A stretch of 46,550 bases of DNA from Candidatus Kaiserbacteria bacterium CG10_big_fil_rev_8_21_14_0_10_49_17 (GCA_002778575.1 PFBJ01000004.1:1-46550), one strand, 5' to 3'. Positions 1 to 9,365 are shown, counted from the first letter of the stretch. A program made the numbers and translations. Notes: generated by a model not told the origin, from the letters alone.

Positions 1-1234
1 CGAGTGAGAATGCACAGCCTGGCGCGAGCTCGTTGAGTTCAGCGAGCATCTCCGCCTCGCGCCGCTTCGTGTAGTGTTCAGTCGGTATGATACGCACGCG
101 GAATATATGCAGTGCTGTATGCACGATCTGGTACTGTCGCAGCGCAGCACTCCGGCGATTGAAGACACCAGTAAGCTGGTACGGCAGGATGGTCCGTCCG
201 TCACGAAGTGCGATCGGCGCTGCAGCAGACGCGCGGCCGACGATCGAGAATGATGGATACGTGCTGCCGCACGGACACGGATCGCTATGACGCACTCCAT
301 GATCCCCGATTTCGTAGCGGATGAATGGCGAAATCATACTATTGAGACCCGTGACGAGGATCCGCCCGCCGGCACCCGCCGGACACTCCTTCCCTGCCGC
401 ATCCACAACTTCGATGATGACGTCCTCACTATTTTCATGATATCGCCCGTGCGAGCATTCGTGCGCCATAACGGAGAGCTCGCGCGAACCATAGTATTGC
501 ACAGGTTTAACCGCAAATACTTCTTCAAATAGTGCTCGTGATTCACTGGTAAGTGGTTCACCGCTTGTAAGGAGTGCCTGTGGGCGCGCTACTATTTTCT
601 CTGCAGTAAAGACATTCGCAACGCAGTGGATTGAAGATGGCAGTCCGAGCACGAGAGTATCGGGCCGCGAGATGAGCGCACAGAGGTGTTCGTAATGCAT
701 ACGCGCTTCCTTAGCGGAGCGGATTGTAAAGAAGTGTCCTCTAAAAAGCGGATTTGGGTTGTGTGTCGGCCAAATAAGAACGAGAGACTTCCGCTGAAAA
801 TCGTGCATACCAGTTATCCGAGCAACGTGTGCTACGTGGCGCGCGCCAAGTCGTCGGTCAATAAAAAATGAGAGCGGCTCACCAGTTGAGCCTGACGTGC
901 TCGTGGGAATAGCGTGTTTCCGTACTGTCGAGATAGTTGCCCGTTCTTCAGGCGCAACCGCTTGCATATCCGCCTTTGTCACGACTGGGAGAGATTCGAG
1001 TCGCGTACTTTTCTCTTGGCCTATGCGATTACGCCAAAACGGAATACGCTGTGCGGATGATAGAAGATGAACGAGACGTCTCCTCTGGAGTGCTTCCCGC
1101 CACGCTGCTCCTGCCTTCTCACTCTCTTGGAGCGCTTGCATATGCAAACGTATAAAGTGTGATTCGAGACTGTGGTGTGGAGGCCTGAATATATGTGGCT
1201 CCTCAAGAATAAGAGATGCGAGTTTTCTGTTCAT
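1..1234 (-). CDS. PaaK/CapK-like adenylate-forming ligase (3' end off the window)
   Basis: Open minus-strand frame of about 411 codons running off the left edge. It is absent from the ORF track because no stop lies in the window. Translation starts MNRKLASLILEEPHIF. Residues about 111-120 carry the adenylate-forming P-loop TSTSGSTGEP, followed by the QYYGSREL acyl-adenylate motif, FIRYEIGD and the Cys pair PCPCG before a VGRAS hinge. This order is typical of phenylacetate-CoA ligase/CapK/F390-synthetase relatives, which activate a carboxylic acid as an acyl-AMP. The substrate cannot be read from sequence. The start codon overlaps the stop of the upstream CapA-like gene as ATGA, so the two are probably translationally coupled. 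A divergent paralogue lies at 5722-6990. Family call is firm; function beyond acyl activation is unknown. Confidence 0.85.
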   Translation of the reverse strand, partial: MNRKLASLILEEPHIFRPPHHSLESHFIRLHMQALQESEKAGAAWREALQRRRLVHLLSSAQRIPFWRNRIGQEKSTRLESLPVVTKADMQAVAPEERATISTVRKHAIPTSTSGSTGEPLSFFIDRRLGARHVAHVARITGMHDFQRKSLVLIWPTHNPNPLFRGHFFTIRSAKEARMHYEHLCALISRPDTLVLGLPSSIHCVANVFTAEKIVARPQALLTSGEPLTSESRALFEEVFAVKPVQYYGSRELSVMAHECSHGRYHENSEDVIIEVVDAAGKECPAGAGGRILVTGLNSMISPFIRYEIGDHGVRHSDPCPCGSTYPSFSIVGRASAAAPIALRDGRTILPYQLTGVFNRRSAALRQYQIVHTALHIFRVRIIPTEHYTKRREAEMLAELNELAPGCAFSL

Positions 1235-2316
1235 AAAGTAAATTGTCTAGCACGAATTGGCTGCCTCATGTCCTCTACTACCTGCAATCGTGGAGTATCT
1301 ACAACACGAGTCGGTGTCAGTGTGTAAGAGCGAATCCCTTCAACACAGACTGAAAGACTGAGGATACCACCACCATCAAAGCGCGTTCCAGCATACAGTG
1401 ACTCATCCGGTTTATATCGGCCCGCGACAGATGGATCATAGAGGAAAAGACCAAGACTGTGCGCTATAAGCGCACCGTTATACCACTCAACCGTCTGCAG
1501 TGTATGCGGATGTGAATTAACAACCACATCAGCGCCGAATTCAACGGCGCGCTGAGACAAACGTATTTGATGTGCATCCGGCGCATCTGTTGAAGTGCCT
1601 CCAACATGCTCGGCAGTATGGAGGGCGACAATGACAATATCGGCCATTTCTTGTGCCTGTTTAATACTCCTGGCAAGATTCTCTTCCGTCAATTTGGCAA
1701 TGCCGCGCTGATCTTCCCGAGCATAGTAGGTATATGGTAGTAAATCAGTGAAGCCAAGAAATGCGACCCGCACGCCACCGTGGCGTACAATACGTGGCTC
1801 AATGGCTTCCTTTTCATTTTCTCCAATGCCAACAAGAGAGATATTTGAATGAGTGAAGTGTGTGAGTGTCTCATCAATTCCTATAAATCCAAAATCGGCT
1901 GCATGGTTATTCGCAAAAGAAATCACCAGTCCTGGGAAAAAGGAGAGAAAATCCTCAATTGCTGGCGGTGTCCGTAGTGAAAAACTTTTTGGAAGCCCTT
2001 TTTCCCGGGCAACACCCCCGGAGGCAATAATGCCTTCGTAGTTCATAAAGGTTATATCACTTTGCGCAAATGCAGCTCTAAAGCGCCCGAGAATGGTTGG
2101 CGCAAAATCTTCGGATTCTATTTGTCGCCACGGAGCACCACTACCAATGAGCAAATCACCGAGCACAGTAATCCGTACAGGCGCTTCCCCATTTGGGCAC
2201 AGAAGAGAGGTAGTTTCAGTTTCAGCTGCCTTTATAAATGCAAATATACAAAGAACAAAAATGCCCACAGTAATATACGGCACAATTGAAGCGCGCGTGC
2301 TCGATGTCGTTTGCAT
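1231..2316 (-). CDS. CapA-family (PGA_cap) metallophosphoesterase-like membrane protein
   Basis: 361 aa with one N-terminal membrane anchor (residues about 12-30) and an extracytoplasmic domain. Motifs in order are VLGDLLIGSG (metal-binding GD), MNYEGIIASGG, SFANNHAADFG, VALHTAEH and VVNSHPHTLQ. These match the PGA_cap/CapA calcineurin-like fold found in poly-gamma-glutamate and capsule systems. CapB/CapC-type synthetase genes are not visible here, so poly-gamma-glutamate synthesis should not be assumed. The start is supported by an extended -10 TGGTATCCT ending 7 nt upstream (leaderless pattern). The next gene, a PaaK-like ligase, overlaps by 4 bases. Likely role is cell-surface polymer handling; substrate unknown. 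Confidence 0.85.
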   Translation of the reverse strand: MQTTSSTRASIVPYITVGIFVLCIFAFIKAAETETTSLLCPNGEAPVRITVLGDLLIGSGAPWRQIESEDFAPTILGRFRAAFAQSDITFMNYEGIIASGGVAREKGLPKSFSLRTPPAIEDFLSFFPGLVISFANNHAADFGFIGIDETLTHFTHSNISLVGIGENEKEAIEPRIVRHGGVRVAFLGFTDLLPYTYYAREDQRGIAKLTEENLARSIKQAQEMADIVIVALHTAEHVGGTSTDAPDAHQIRLSQRAVEFGADVVVNSHPHTLQTVEWYNGALIAHSLGLFLYDPSVAGRYKPDESLYAGTRFDGGGILSLSVCVEGIRSYTLTPTRVVDTPRLQVVEDMRQPIRARQFTL

Positions 2317-2323
2317 ATTGCAA

Positions 2324-2329
2324 AGGATA
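2324..2329 (-). promoter_or_regulatory. Class A -10 (TATCCT) of the CapA-like gene
   Basis: TGGTATCCT on the minus strand; 7 nt separate the hexamer from the ATG at 2316. No SD is present. Confidence 0.5.
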
Positions 2330-2352
2330 CCAGAGGTATGCGCTCTCAGCCT

Positions 2353-4665
2353 CTATTGGTGTGGGCTCGCCGGTTCACTACTCTCCCGACGGCGCATCCA
2401 ATGGTGGGCGCCGATGGCACCGAGCGCGACCAGTACGAGAATGCCGAGAAAGAGATTCCACGCAAGGAAGCGATTTGCACCGGCCTCCTCCCGACTCGCG
2501 TCGGTATACGCAACCTCCCCAGACGCATCAACAGTTGCAATAATTTCTCCCTCTAGAATGCCATTTTCACCGTGCCCGATTGTAATAACTTCAACAGTAT
2601 CGTTGCGCGTCGTGAGGTACCCATAGAGCGTCTTGGGATCATACGCAATCATATTGTACGGTCGTCGATCTGTTTCCCCCCAAAATGGCAGTACCCCAGA
2701 CCACGCGAGCGTGAATTCCCCCGAACTCTCATCTTGAATGAACACATCGACAACCTCTTCGCCGCGGTGATTTATGTATACAAACTCCGTACTCGGATCA
2801 AAAAAGATACGGTACGGCTTTCCGTCTATTGGAATTTCCTGCGCGATTTTTCGCGTGTCTGGATTGATAACAATTACTTTTTCACCTCGCTCAACGGTCA
2901 CAAGAATGCGATCGAGTTCAGATATGTAACGCACCCAGATAGGGTTTTCTCCAACCGGAATTGTACTAACAAGTTTTTGTGTCGCCGTATCAATAACTGC
3001 TACCACACCGCCCGCGTAAAGAGCTGTATAGAGCATACCCCGACGCTCATCAATAGTGTTCACTAGCGGATAGCTTCCATCAGGTACATCAACTGTCCCA
3101 ACCACCGTATCTGTCGCCCCGTCTATGACTGTAATTTTCCCTGCCGCCGCGTTCGAGTAATACAGAATGTTTTGTTCCTCAAAGATGACACCGCCGCGTG
3201 GTTGCTGTGCAAGCTGGAGTGTTTTTTGCGGGTATGTGTCATTTGTAATATCAATGACTGCAAGAGTACTGTCGGCAGGGCTCACTGCGTAAAGCTTTTG
3301 CGTTTTCTTATTTAAGAAAAGATTCTGAATAGCCCGCCCGCTTGGAATTTTCTCAATCGGTTTAAATGTTGTTGCGTCTAGTACAGTAATGAAATTGGCT
3401 CCAATGTTCGACACAAAGACGCGATTGCCAGGACTATCAATAACAATACTCTGTGGGCTGGAGAAAAATACCTCAGACGTATTTTGCGCAATCCTAATTG
3501 AACGAGCCTCAAGGGAGGTTACATCAACAACAATAATCTCCTCTCCTTGCCACGTTAAAATGTATGCCTCACTAGTCGTATCTGAGAATACAAGAGATTT
3601 CGCGGACATAACCACATCACGTCTGTCAATGATTTTATTTGCAGTCGTGTCGTAGACAATGTATTTCCCCTCTGTTCGATTCAGTATAAAAAGTCGCTTT
3701 AGGTTAGTCGCATACGCGATCTGTATGGGTGCTGTTTCAAAATACGCTGGCGAATTAATATCAATGGTCGTAGTAGTAAAATTCGGAGCGATAACGGTAA
3801 TTGTTCCTGAAGCATTATTTGCGACGAAGACATCGCCGGTTTGCTCATCATACGCAAGGTCGGTTGGGTCTGCACCGACCGAAACAATTGATACAACAGA
3901 GCCCGTATTTGGATCAATAACATACACATCATCTGAACCGGTATGAGAGATATACGCGTAGCCGGTCACATTATTAAGAAGGATATCCGTCGGGCTCAAA
4001 CCAACTGCCACCTCCTTGATTCCTGCAGATGTATCATCAGGGACAATACTCACCGTACCAGCCCCTTCATTGACGCTTACGACAGTGTGATCAGCTGTAA
4101 CGGCAAGGGCGGTCGGCAGTGCGCCAATACGCAGTTGCGCTTGCTGCTGTTCTGTAAGTGAAAGTCGGAAAAGGCTGTCAGCCCCATATCCCATGTATAA
4201 CGTGGTCCCGTCTGGTGAAAATGCAAACGACAGTCGCCCGCTTTCGAGACGGCCATTGAATGTGTAGGCCGGGCCACCCTCAAGAGATTTCGTACCAGCA
4301 TTGTATACCGCAACACTGAGGCGAAACATCCGATTGTCTGGATCATATTCAAGTACGACAATTCGGTCACCTGTTGACGATAGGAGTATCTGATACGGGA
4401 CACCCCTCAATTCCGGAATTTTCTCGCCTTTAAACACAAAAGAATCCTCCCGAATATTGTACCCAGATACTGTGCCGTCCTTATTAAGTATGTACAGGAG
4501 TGTACCATCTGTACTTACTGCTATATCTTGCGCTCCAGGAATTGAAAGCGCATCCTGCGCATGACTTACCATCGGAGCCATGCTTAAGAATGCGCCACAG
4601 CAAACAGTAATCGCTACGAGAACTGATACGAATCGACTATTGCACATTGGTGCGGAAAATAGCAT
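2353..4665 (-). CDS. YVTN/YncE-type beta-propeller surface protein with C-terminal anchor
   Basis: 770 aa from the ATG at 4665, 20 codons inside the ORF-track frame. That start has an AAGGA SD 8 nt upstream and directly precedes a signal peptide (hydrophobic SVLVAITVCC, cleavage near VSHAQ). The body is a series of about 40-residue blades of YVTN type, for example VFVANNASGTITVI, VFVSNIGANFITVLD and VVGTVDVPDGSYP, enough for one or two seven-bladed propellers. The C-terminus has one transmembrane helix (LFLGILVLVALGAIGAHHW) and a basic stop-transfer RRR. This indicates a surface-displayed, membrane-anchored propeller. Such proteins often bind ligands or polymers, but no catalytic residues can be assigned. 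The CapA-like gene follows after 36 nt. Confidence 0.8.
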   Translation of the reverse strand: MLFSAPMCNSRFVSVLVAITVCCGAFLSMAPMVSHAQDALSIPGAQDIAVSTDGTLLYILNKDGTVSGYNIREDSFVFKGEKIPELRGVPYQILLSSTGDRIVVLEYDPDNRMFRLSVAVYNAGTKSLEGGPAYTFNGRLESGRLSFAFSPDGTTLYMGYGADSLFRLSLTEQQQAQLRIGALPTALAVTADHTVVSVNEGAGTVSIVPDDTSAGIKEVAVGLSPTDILLNNVTGYAYISHTGSDDVYVIDPNTGSVVSIVSVGADPTDLAYDEQTGDVFVANNASGTITVIAPNFTTTTIDINSPAYFETAPIQIAYATNLKRLFILNRTEGKYIVYDTTANKIIDRRDVVMSAKSLVFSDTTSEAYILTWQGEEIIVVDVTSLEARSIRIAQNTSEVFFSSPQSIVIDSPGNRVFVSNIGANFITVLDATTFKPIEKIPSGRAIQNLFLNKKTQKLYAVSPADSTLAVIDITNDTYPQKTLQLAQQPRGGVIFEEQNILYYSNAAAGKITVIDGATDTVVGTVDVPDGSYPLVNTIDERRGMLYTALYAGGVVAVIDTATQKLVSTIPVGENPIWVRYISELDRILVTVERGEKVIVINPDTRKIAQEIPIDGKPYRIFFDPSTEFVYINHRGEEVVDVFIQDESSGEFTLAWSGVLPFWGETDRRPYNMIAYDPKTLYGYLTTRNDTVEVITIGHGENGILEGEIIATVDASGEVAYTDASREEAGANRFLAWNLFLGILVLVALGAIGAHHWMRRRESSEPASPHQ

Positions 4666-4680
4666 AGATGTATTCCTTTT

Positions 4681-4686
4681 AGTGTA
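4681..4686 (-). promoter_or_regulatory. -10 (TACACT) of the beta-propeller gene
   Basis: CGGTACACT on the minus strand, about 15 nt before the start codon at 4665, with the AAGGA SD between them. Confidence 0.4.
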
Positions 4687-4726
4687 CCGAAGCTTCAAAA
4701 AGGTTGCTACAACAGTTACCACCACC

Positions 4727-5677
4727 CTATTCTAAAGACAGCGAAACTATTGGGAACAGTCGTGCGTGCGGATAATCATCAGCAGTTTGTTTGTCAGAGA
4801 TGTGAAAATATTTTCCAATGAGCGCCGTGAGAGTCTCTTCATCCGACGGCGACCAGTTTCGATATGAATGTGCATCTGCGGCAAGTGACGCGCGAACATC
4901 CTCAAGAATCGGGTCACGCAGGTTCTCATCACGAATAAATGCATCAAACGCTGCAAGAGACTGAGGGCGATCATAGTGTCGCTTTGTCGTGTCAGCAAAA
5001 TACCAAACACTCTGAAGACGCAACAGTGCACTCTTTTCAACCTCTGTTACGGGAGAGGACAGTATTGAGATAGTCATATCCCTAAAGTTTTGCTCTTGAA
5101 AATAATCATCAATAAAAAAGAGTCGTGTAATTAATCGACCGTCGGGAGCTAAAAGTGATTGCATACGCTGTAGCAACGCTTCTTCACGAGCCGGTGAGAC
5201 TTGGTGAAGTGCAACATCGCCAAGAATCACATCAAAAAAGTGATCTGGAAATGGAAGCCGTGTCCAATCATCTTTTATCCATCGCTCTTTTTCAGGATCA
5301 ACTAATTCAGTAAATCGGAGCATTGCCGCAGGCATACTCGGAGCAAAATCAGCAACAAAGACATCCGCACCAGTTCGTGCCGCGCAATCTCGAAGCTCTG
5401 GTGTTGAACCGAGTATTAAAATACGTTGCGCAGAGCAGGCTGCGAGCATATCGCGGTAGATACGCAGTTCAGTTACGCTTGGCCGAATTGGAGGTGGGTA
5501 CCGCCCCCAGAGGCGTGCCATGCGTTCCCAGTATGCAAGGTGTGCAGTGCCGCGCATGTCTCGCCCGTTCCGCTTCATTAGTGCAGAGTGTACCGCTGTG
5601 TCAAGTTCATATAATCCAGCATCATCGAGGAGTCCGGGAATGCGGCGTATCCAGTATCGTAAAATGGAGTATTTCAT
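4727..5677 (-). CDS. Class I SAM-dependent methyltransferase
   Basis: 316 aa. Residues about 86-120 have the Rossmann SAM-binding start ILILGSTPELRDCAARTG followed by the acidic strand end VFVADFAPSM. Motif II/IV is FFDVILGDVALHQ and the post-core region is LLAPDGRLITRLFF, as in Methyltransf_11-type enzymes. The GxGxG of motif I is replaced by GSTPEL, a common variation. Substrate is unknown. It is divergent from the ligase at 5722 with only 44 bp between starts, and upstream of the beta-propeller gene, suggesting shared control within the envelope cluster. TACTAC lies 8 nt before the ATG, a weak class A signal. Confidence 0.75.
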   Translation of the reverse strand: MKYSILRYWIRRIPGLLDDAGLYELDTAVHSALMKRNGRDMRGTAHLAYWERMARLWGRYPPPIRPSVTELRIYRDMLAACSAQRILILGSTPELRDCAARTGADVFVADFAPSMPAAMLRFTELVDPEKERWIKDDWTRLPFPDHFFDVILGDVALHQVSPAREEALLQRMQSLLAPDGRLITRLFFIDDYFQEQNFRDMTISILSSPVTEVEKSALLRLQSVWYFADTTKRHYDRPQSLAAFDAFIRDENLRDPILEDVRASLAADAHSYRNWSPSDEETLTALIGKYFHISDKQTADDYPHARLFPIVSLSLE

Positions 5678-5685
5678 ATCTCTGG

Positions 5686-5691
5686 GTAGTA
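5686..5691 (-). promoter_or_regulatory. Possible class A -10 (TACTAC) of the methyltransferase gene
   Basis: The hexamer is 8 nt upstream of the ATG at 5677 in a 44-bp divergent promoter region. Confidence 0.35.
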
Positions 5692-5707
5692 CACATCGCT
5701 ATGGTAT

Positions 5708-5713
5708 CATACT
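5708..5713 (+). promoter_or_regulatory. Class A -10 (CATACT) of the second ligase gene
   Basis: Within TGGTATCATACT; 8 nt separate CATACT from the ATG at 5722. Confidence 0.4.
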
Positions 5714-5721
5714 GATTACCA

Positions 5722-6990
5722 ATGACGCCGATGAGCCTTGCGGAGATAATTCGCTACACATGGGAACATTCTTCATTTTATCGAGCATTTTGGGGTGAAC
5801 ATGGATTTTCCCCGGAGCAATTCGGTACTGTAGATGATCTCCACGCTATACCTATCCTAACCAAGGAAAGGCTTGCACAGGTACCGCTTTCTGAGCGGAC
5901 AATTAAAACTCCTGGGACTGCACACTATTTGGCCGATATTTCAAGCGGGACAACTCAAACCCCGCTTGTTGTCCTAAAATCTAACCACATTCCGTCTGCA
6001 CACTTTGCGTATGCACAAGCGAGAGCTGGTGCCTGTCAGTCAGCTATGGTGCTTCGCCCGGGTGTATTTGGAACTGCATTCCTCCACGGTGGTATGAATG
6101 CCGGCTACTTCCCACGCGGATCAACAGTGAGTATGGGAGACCCGCGCGATATCCCCTTCTCTGCTTACCTCGCAAAAGAGATTGCCATGGACTTCCTCGT
6201 TGCGCGCCCATCTGATGCAATTCGTCTCGCCCACGCCCTTACAGTTGTTGGCTATTCACCTGAGCGAGTCACAACAATCTGCTGTTCAGGAGAGCCTCTA
6301 ACCACGGCGAGCGCGTCGCTCTTATCAGACTTATACCCAACCGCAACAATTCTCTTTGCCTACGGAATGACTGAGTGTCCAGCATTCCTTGGTCTGCGTA
6401 CTTCAAACTGCACGACACTCAGCACGATTGGTCCTGGTACATATCACCTTGATACTGATGCGTTTTACTTTGAGGAGTATGACGGTCGAGCACTTATAAC
6501 GACACTGGTACCGCTACCGACACCACTTATCCGATATGACACCGGCGATCAAATACAAATGAGTAAAACTGTTTCGTGCGCGTGCGGGTATACATCGGGG
6601 CTCATCGGAAGTGTTGGGCCTCGCACGACGCATGCGTATAAAATAGGCGGATGTTCCTTTTCACTTACCGCAGTACGTCAAGCTTTAGCGACTTTAGAGG
6701 GTCTCGTTACAGACGATTTTCGATTAGAGATAGAGCAGGTGCGCACACCGGCAGACACTCTTGCGCTTGATATACGCCTTGCCATTCGGCCAGCAGGAGT
6801 AGCAACTCCGCTTCTCATTGAATCAGTACTGCAGGCGCTCAAACAGATGCCGGTACAGAAAACGCGCTCTCTCGGTGATGCTCTTGAAAGCACGCTCATC
6901 CGAAACCTTGAAATTATTCCTGAAAGTACAGTATCGGGCGCCGCATTAGTACCACCTCAGGAAATTACCAACGCATTTAAGCAAACCTAG
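5722..6990 (+). CDS. PaaK/CapK-like adenylate-forming ligase (second paralogue)
   Basis: 422 aa, about the usual length of PaaK/CapK proteins. The phosphate-binding loop is ISSGTTQTPLVV at about residues 75-86, where the usual Lys/Glu-rich end is replaced by QTPL. FAYGMTECPAFLG is the adenylate-binding motif and LIRYDTGDQIQ the ATP ribose-binding Asp motif; a CACG pair precedes the C-terminal lid. It is predicted to activate a carboxylic acid as an acyl-AMP. The two paralogues in this cluster share architecture but differ strongly in sequence, so they probably act on different acids or steps. The 3' end overlaps the convergent small membrane gene by 4 bases. An alternative start is the ATG at 5731. 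Confidence 0.83.
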   Translation: MTPMSLAEIIRYTWEHSSFYRAFWGEHGFSPEQFGTVDDLHAIPILTKERLAQVPLSERTIKTPGTAHYLADISSGTTQTPLVVLKSNHIPSAHFAYAQARAGACQSAMVLRPGVFGTAFLHGGMNAGYFPRGSTVSMGDPRDIPFSAYLAKEIAMDFLVARPSDAIRLAHALTVVGYSPERVTTICCSGEPLTTASASLLSDLYPTATILFAYGMTECPAFLGLRTSNCTTLSTIGPGTYHLDTDAFYFEEYDGRALITTLVPLPTPLIRYDTGDQIQMSKTVSCACGYTSGLIGSVGPRTTHAYKIGGCSFSLTAVRQALATLEGLVTDDFRLEIEQVRTPADTLALDIRLAIRPAGVATPLLIESVLQALKQMPVQKTRSLGDALESTLIRNLEIIPESTVSGAALVPPQEITNAFKQT

Positions 6991-7184
6991 TTTCGGTGTG
7001 CGCGCCACGCACGTGCCAGATGCACGATGAGTGTCAGCACGACCAAAACAAGGACGCCCCACCATACTGCCGTTGCAACATCAATATGCGCAATAATACA
7101 TTTCTGCGCAGGCGTAAGCGTGGTCGGCGATGCGCCTTCAAGACCGCGCAACACGATGAGTTGACTGCTTGTTGTGTTAGTCAT
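6987..7184 (-). CDS. Small single-pass membrane protein
   Basis: 65 aa with a polar N-terminus and one C-terminal helix (VWWGVLVLVVLTLIVHLA) ending in a basic ARAWRAHRN tail. No recognisable family. The start lies 8 bases inside the 3' end of the HTTM-like gene, so it is probably translated with it. It may be a small partner subunit of that membrane protein; this is inference from position only. The end is convergent with, and overlaps, the ligase gene. Confidence 0.6.
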   Translation of the reverse strand: MTNTTSSQLIVLRGLEGASPTTLTPAQKCIIAHIDVATAVWWGVLVLVVLTLIVHLARAWRAHRN

Positions 7185-8475
7185 AGATATTTTCTACTGG
7201 ATAGCCGACGACTTCCGGTTCATCTGAGTGAGTTTTAATCCAATCATTGTGTGTCAATGGACGGTATTGAAGAGCGCAAAGCTCGTCGGTGTCTACGATT
7301 CGCAAAAACGGCCCCCCGTTTATTGAGTGGTCGAATGTCCACGCGGCACTCTGAATATGTGCAGCGTTGCGTTTGCAAAATGCATTAAGACGGAACCAAT
7401 AGCGGTATGGCTCACACCGCGCTCGAGCATTCGCACTTTCATTGTATATAACCTGTTCACTACCGTCCGTAAATGTAATGCGTGCTGTCGAGATGCATTG
7501 ATGGTTCGATTCAAACATATACAAGCCGTATTTATTTCCCTCGAGGGTTAACTTTTCATCACCAGGAATAAAAAGTGGCAAAGACTGCATGCATACGAGA
7601 AGCCCTACAAGCACCCAACCAGCAATAGAACGACGATCAAATGGGATTGGTGTCTTTCGATAAAAAAGCCCGAATAGAATGATGAGCGTCGGAAGAACAA
7701 CTGACGGATAGTGATACTTCACCAAGATTCCGGAGTAGAGGTGGAATGCTATAAAAAATACGAGGACGAGGCGTTGCACTAGGCCCGGCCGAGAGAGGAG
7801 GAACCACGCGCCCACCATTTCCATAAAAATGACAAGATTTGTCCAGAATGGAATCGACCAATCAGGGAAAAGTGGCAATCCGGTTTGAAGCGCTGAGAAG
7901 TATGTCCCTGCCACCCAGGCTGGGTGAATTTTTGCCACCGTAGAGAGCGCATAAAATAAAACGAAACAGAGCTTCAAGAAAAACTCTTTATGGGGCAAGA
8001 ACAATAGAATGGTAGTTAATACAAAAAGGTAATAATCGTAATTGCCACCAAGCTGACCTGAGAGAATAAATGTCGCTAACGCATGCCAAAGGTACATAAG
8101 GACAATAGACATGTGCGCAAGGACCCACTCTTTGCGATACATAAGATAAACCGCAATAAGCATGAGGCCGAAAAGCCCCATATAGAGAACCGTCTGAGAG
8201 TATCCATTTGGTAGACCGTGCAAGAAGAGCCAGTCCGTACACCCCTGAAAGTACGGTCGGCATACAGCGTATCCTTTCTCAACAGCATCCGCAGTGAGAA
8301 CAGTGCTTGAAACCCAAAAGCTGAATGTCGTGAAGTATGAAAAAAGTGAAGCGCCGAAGACCCACTTCAATACGAGCTCTTTTTCAAGTTCTTGGATTGA
8401 AAAAAAGCGTTGGTATGCATGAATAATGCGTTGATCGAACGTCGTTGGGAACAGTTTCTTAAGGAGTTGCGTCAT
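7177..8475 (-). CDS. HTTM-like polytopic membrane protein
   Basis: 432 aa with about 8 transmembrane segments in the first 310 residues, followed by a soluble C-terminal domain of about 120 residues rich in Cys/His (NHQCISTARITF, ADGS-like turns). The segment LCFVLFYALSTVAKIHPAWVAG resembles the conserved core of HTTM (vitamin-K-carboxylase-like) proteins, where Lys and Trp residues sit near the membrane surface. Whether it is a carboxylase is not supported. The topology and cluster context fit envelope modification. CATAAT lies about 12 nt before the ATG. The next gene overlaps its 3' end. Confidence 0.6.
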   Translation of the reverse strand: MTQLLKKLFPTTFDQRIIHAYQRFFSIQELEKELVLKWVFGASLFSYFTTFSFWVSSTVLTADAVEKGYAVCRPYFQGCTDWLFLHGLPNGYSQTVLYMGLFGLMLIAVYLMYRKEWVLAHMSIVLMYLWHALATFILSGQLGGNYDYYLFVLTTILLFLPHKEFFLKLCFVLFYALSTVAKIHPAWVAGTYFSALQTGLPLFPDWSIPFWTNLVIFMEMVGAWFLLSRPGLVQRLVLVFFIAFHLYSGILVKYHYPSVVLPTLIILFGLFYRKTPIPFDRRSIAGWVLVGLLVCMQSLPLFIPGDEKLTLEGNKYGLYMFESNHQCISTARITFTDGSEQVIYNESANARARCEPYRYWFRLNAFCKRNAAHIQSAAWTFDHSINGGPFLRIVDTDELCALQYRPLTHNDWIKTHSDEPEVVGYPVENIYD

Positions 8476-8528
8476 ACGATTTCTTGCATTATGTCAGAAA
8501 ATGACACGAAGAGGGAGCGTGAAATAAA

Positions 8529-8554
8529 GCCGGTCGCATTCGCGACCGGCTTTT
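8529..8554 (-). terminator. Hairpin terminator after the GNAT-like gene
   Basis: 9-bp stem GCCGGTCGC / GCGACCGGC with a 4-nt loop, starting about 7 nt past the TAG stop of the 8557-9306 gene. T-rich sequence flanks both sides, so it may work in both directions. Confidence 0.75.
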
Positions 8555-8556
8555 CT

Positions 8557-9306
8557 CTATACCGCCTGCTCAAGCGCATCCGCCATAAACCGCTTGAGAT
8601 TCGGAAGATGCTCGGAAATGGTCACATGGAATGCGTTAAGCGATGTTGGGACATACCGATGTGTTTCTTCAATTATTCCCCACTGGAGGAAAAGCTCGAA
8701 TGGTTTACGCAGAGGCGGAAACGCGCGCCCGCGCGTTTCTGTTATGACAGCCTGAGGCAATCTAGAAAGTGGGATTGGTTCACGTGGCCATTTCTTCCAG
8801 ATTGTACGCTCCATTGTTCCGAACGGGTTCTCTAAAAGTGCTGCGTACGGAACTCCAGTTACTTCAGCACCAACGCGATTCCAAAAAAGTGGGTTACCAT
8901 CGGCGTCTTTGATTCCTGCCATACGCGCCCAGAGGCCACGGAGTGTTGCAGATGATTCGAATGTGTCCCACTCACGGAGAATAAGTCCAGCCAACTGCTT
9001 CAGTACACCAGAGCCGCGATACTTGGAATGGATGCACCACCCGCCAGTTCCGGTATACGGTCCATCATTATGAATCTGGAGGTGCTCGTCTTCAATCGTC
9101 AGGTACACGAAATCTGAAAAATGGGAAATCCATCCGAGCGCGACGAGACCGTCCGTATCACGAATGCTGGAAAGCACCATTTTCTTTTCAAGATGGTCGC
9201 ACAACTCTACAACAGTACGCGGGTACAGCAATAGACCGCCAGCGTTCTGAGCGTAGAAAGCTAAGGCCTCTTCTGCCTGATTCGCAGAGATACGACCCAA
9301 GAGCAT
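8557..9306 (-). CDS. GNAT-like N-acyltransferase
   Basis: 249 aa. The central strand-loop-helix GGWCIHSKYRGSGVLKQLAG (about residues 88-107) matches the acetyl-CoA pyrophosphate loop (Q/RxxGxG/A) of GNAT enzymes. The preceding DFVYLTIEDEHLQIH fits beta-4. The C-terminal third (IPLSRLPQAVITETRG) is not recognised. Start is supported by an AGGAGA SD 6-7 nt upstream. Given the adjacent adenylating ligases and aminotransferase, it might transfer an activated acyl group to an amino sugar or amino acid; that is inference. An N-acyl amino acid synthase-like role is an alternative. Confidence 0.6.
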   Translation of the reverse strand: MLLGRISANQAEEALAFYAQNAGGLLLYPRTVVELCDHLEKKMVLSSIRDTDGLVALGWISHFSDFVYLTIEDEHLQIHNDGPYTGTGGWCIHSKYRGSGVLKQLAGLILREWDTFESSATLRGLWARMAGIKDADGNPLFWNRVGAEVTGVPYAALLENPFGTMERTIWKKWPREPIPLSRLPQAVITETRGRAFPPLRKPFELFLQWGIIEETHRYVPTSLNAFHVTISEHLPNLKRFMADALEQAV

Positions 9307-9365
9307 CGAACTGTCTCCTTTTAATCACTTCTCTGGGCGAATACTAGTACCGCAACGCGACTGCG

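Noticed and set aside
334-561. 75-aa minus ORF and other short ORFs in 87-1206
   Set aside because: All lie out of frame with the continuous ligase reading frame.
2093-2626. 177-aa plus ORF
   Set aside because: Covers capA and the propeller 3' end in antisense; no motif.
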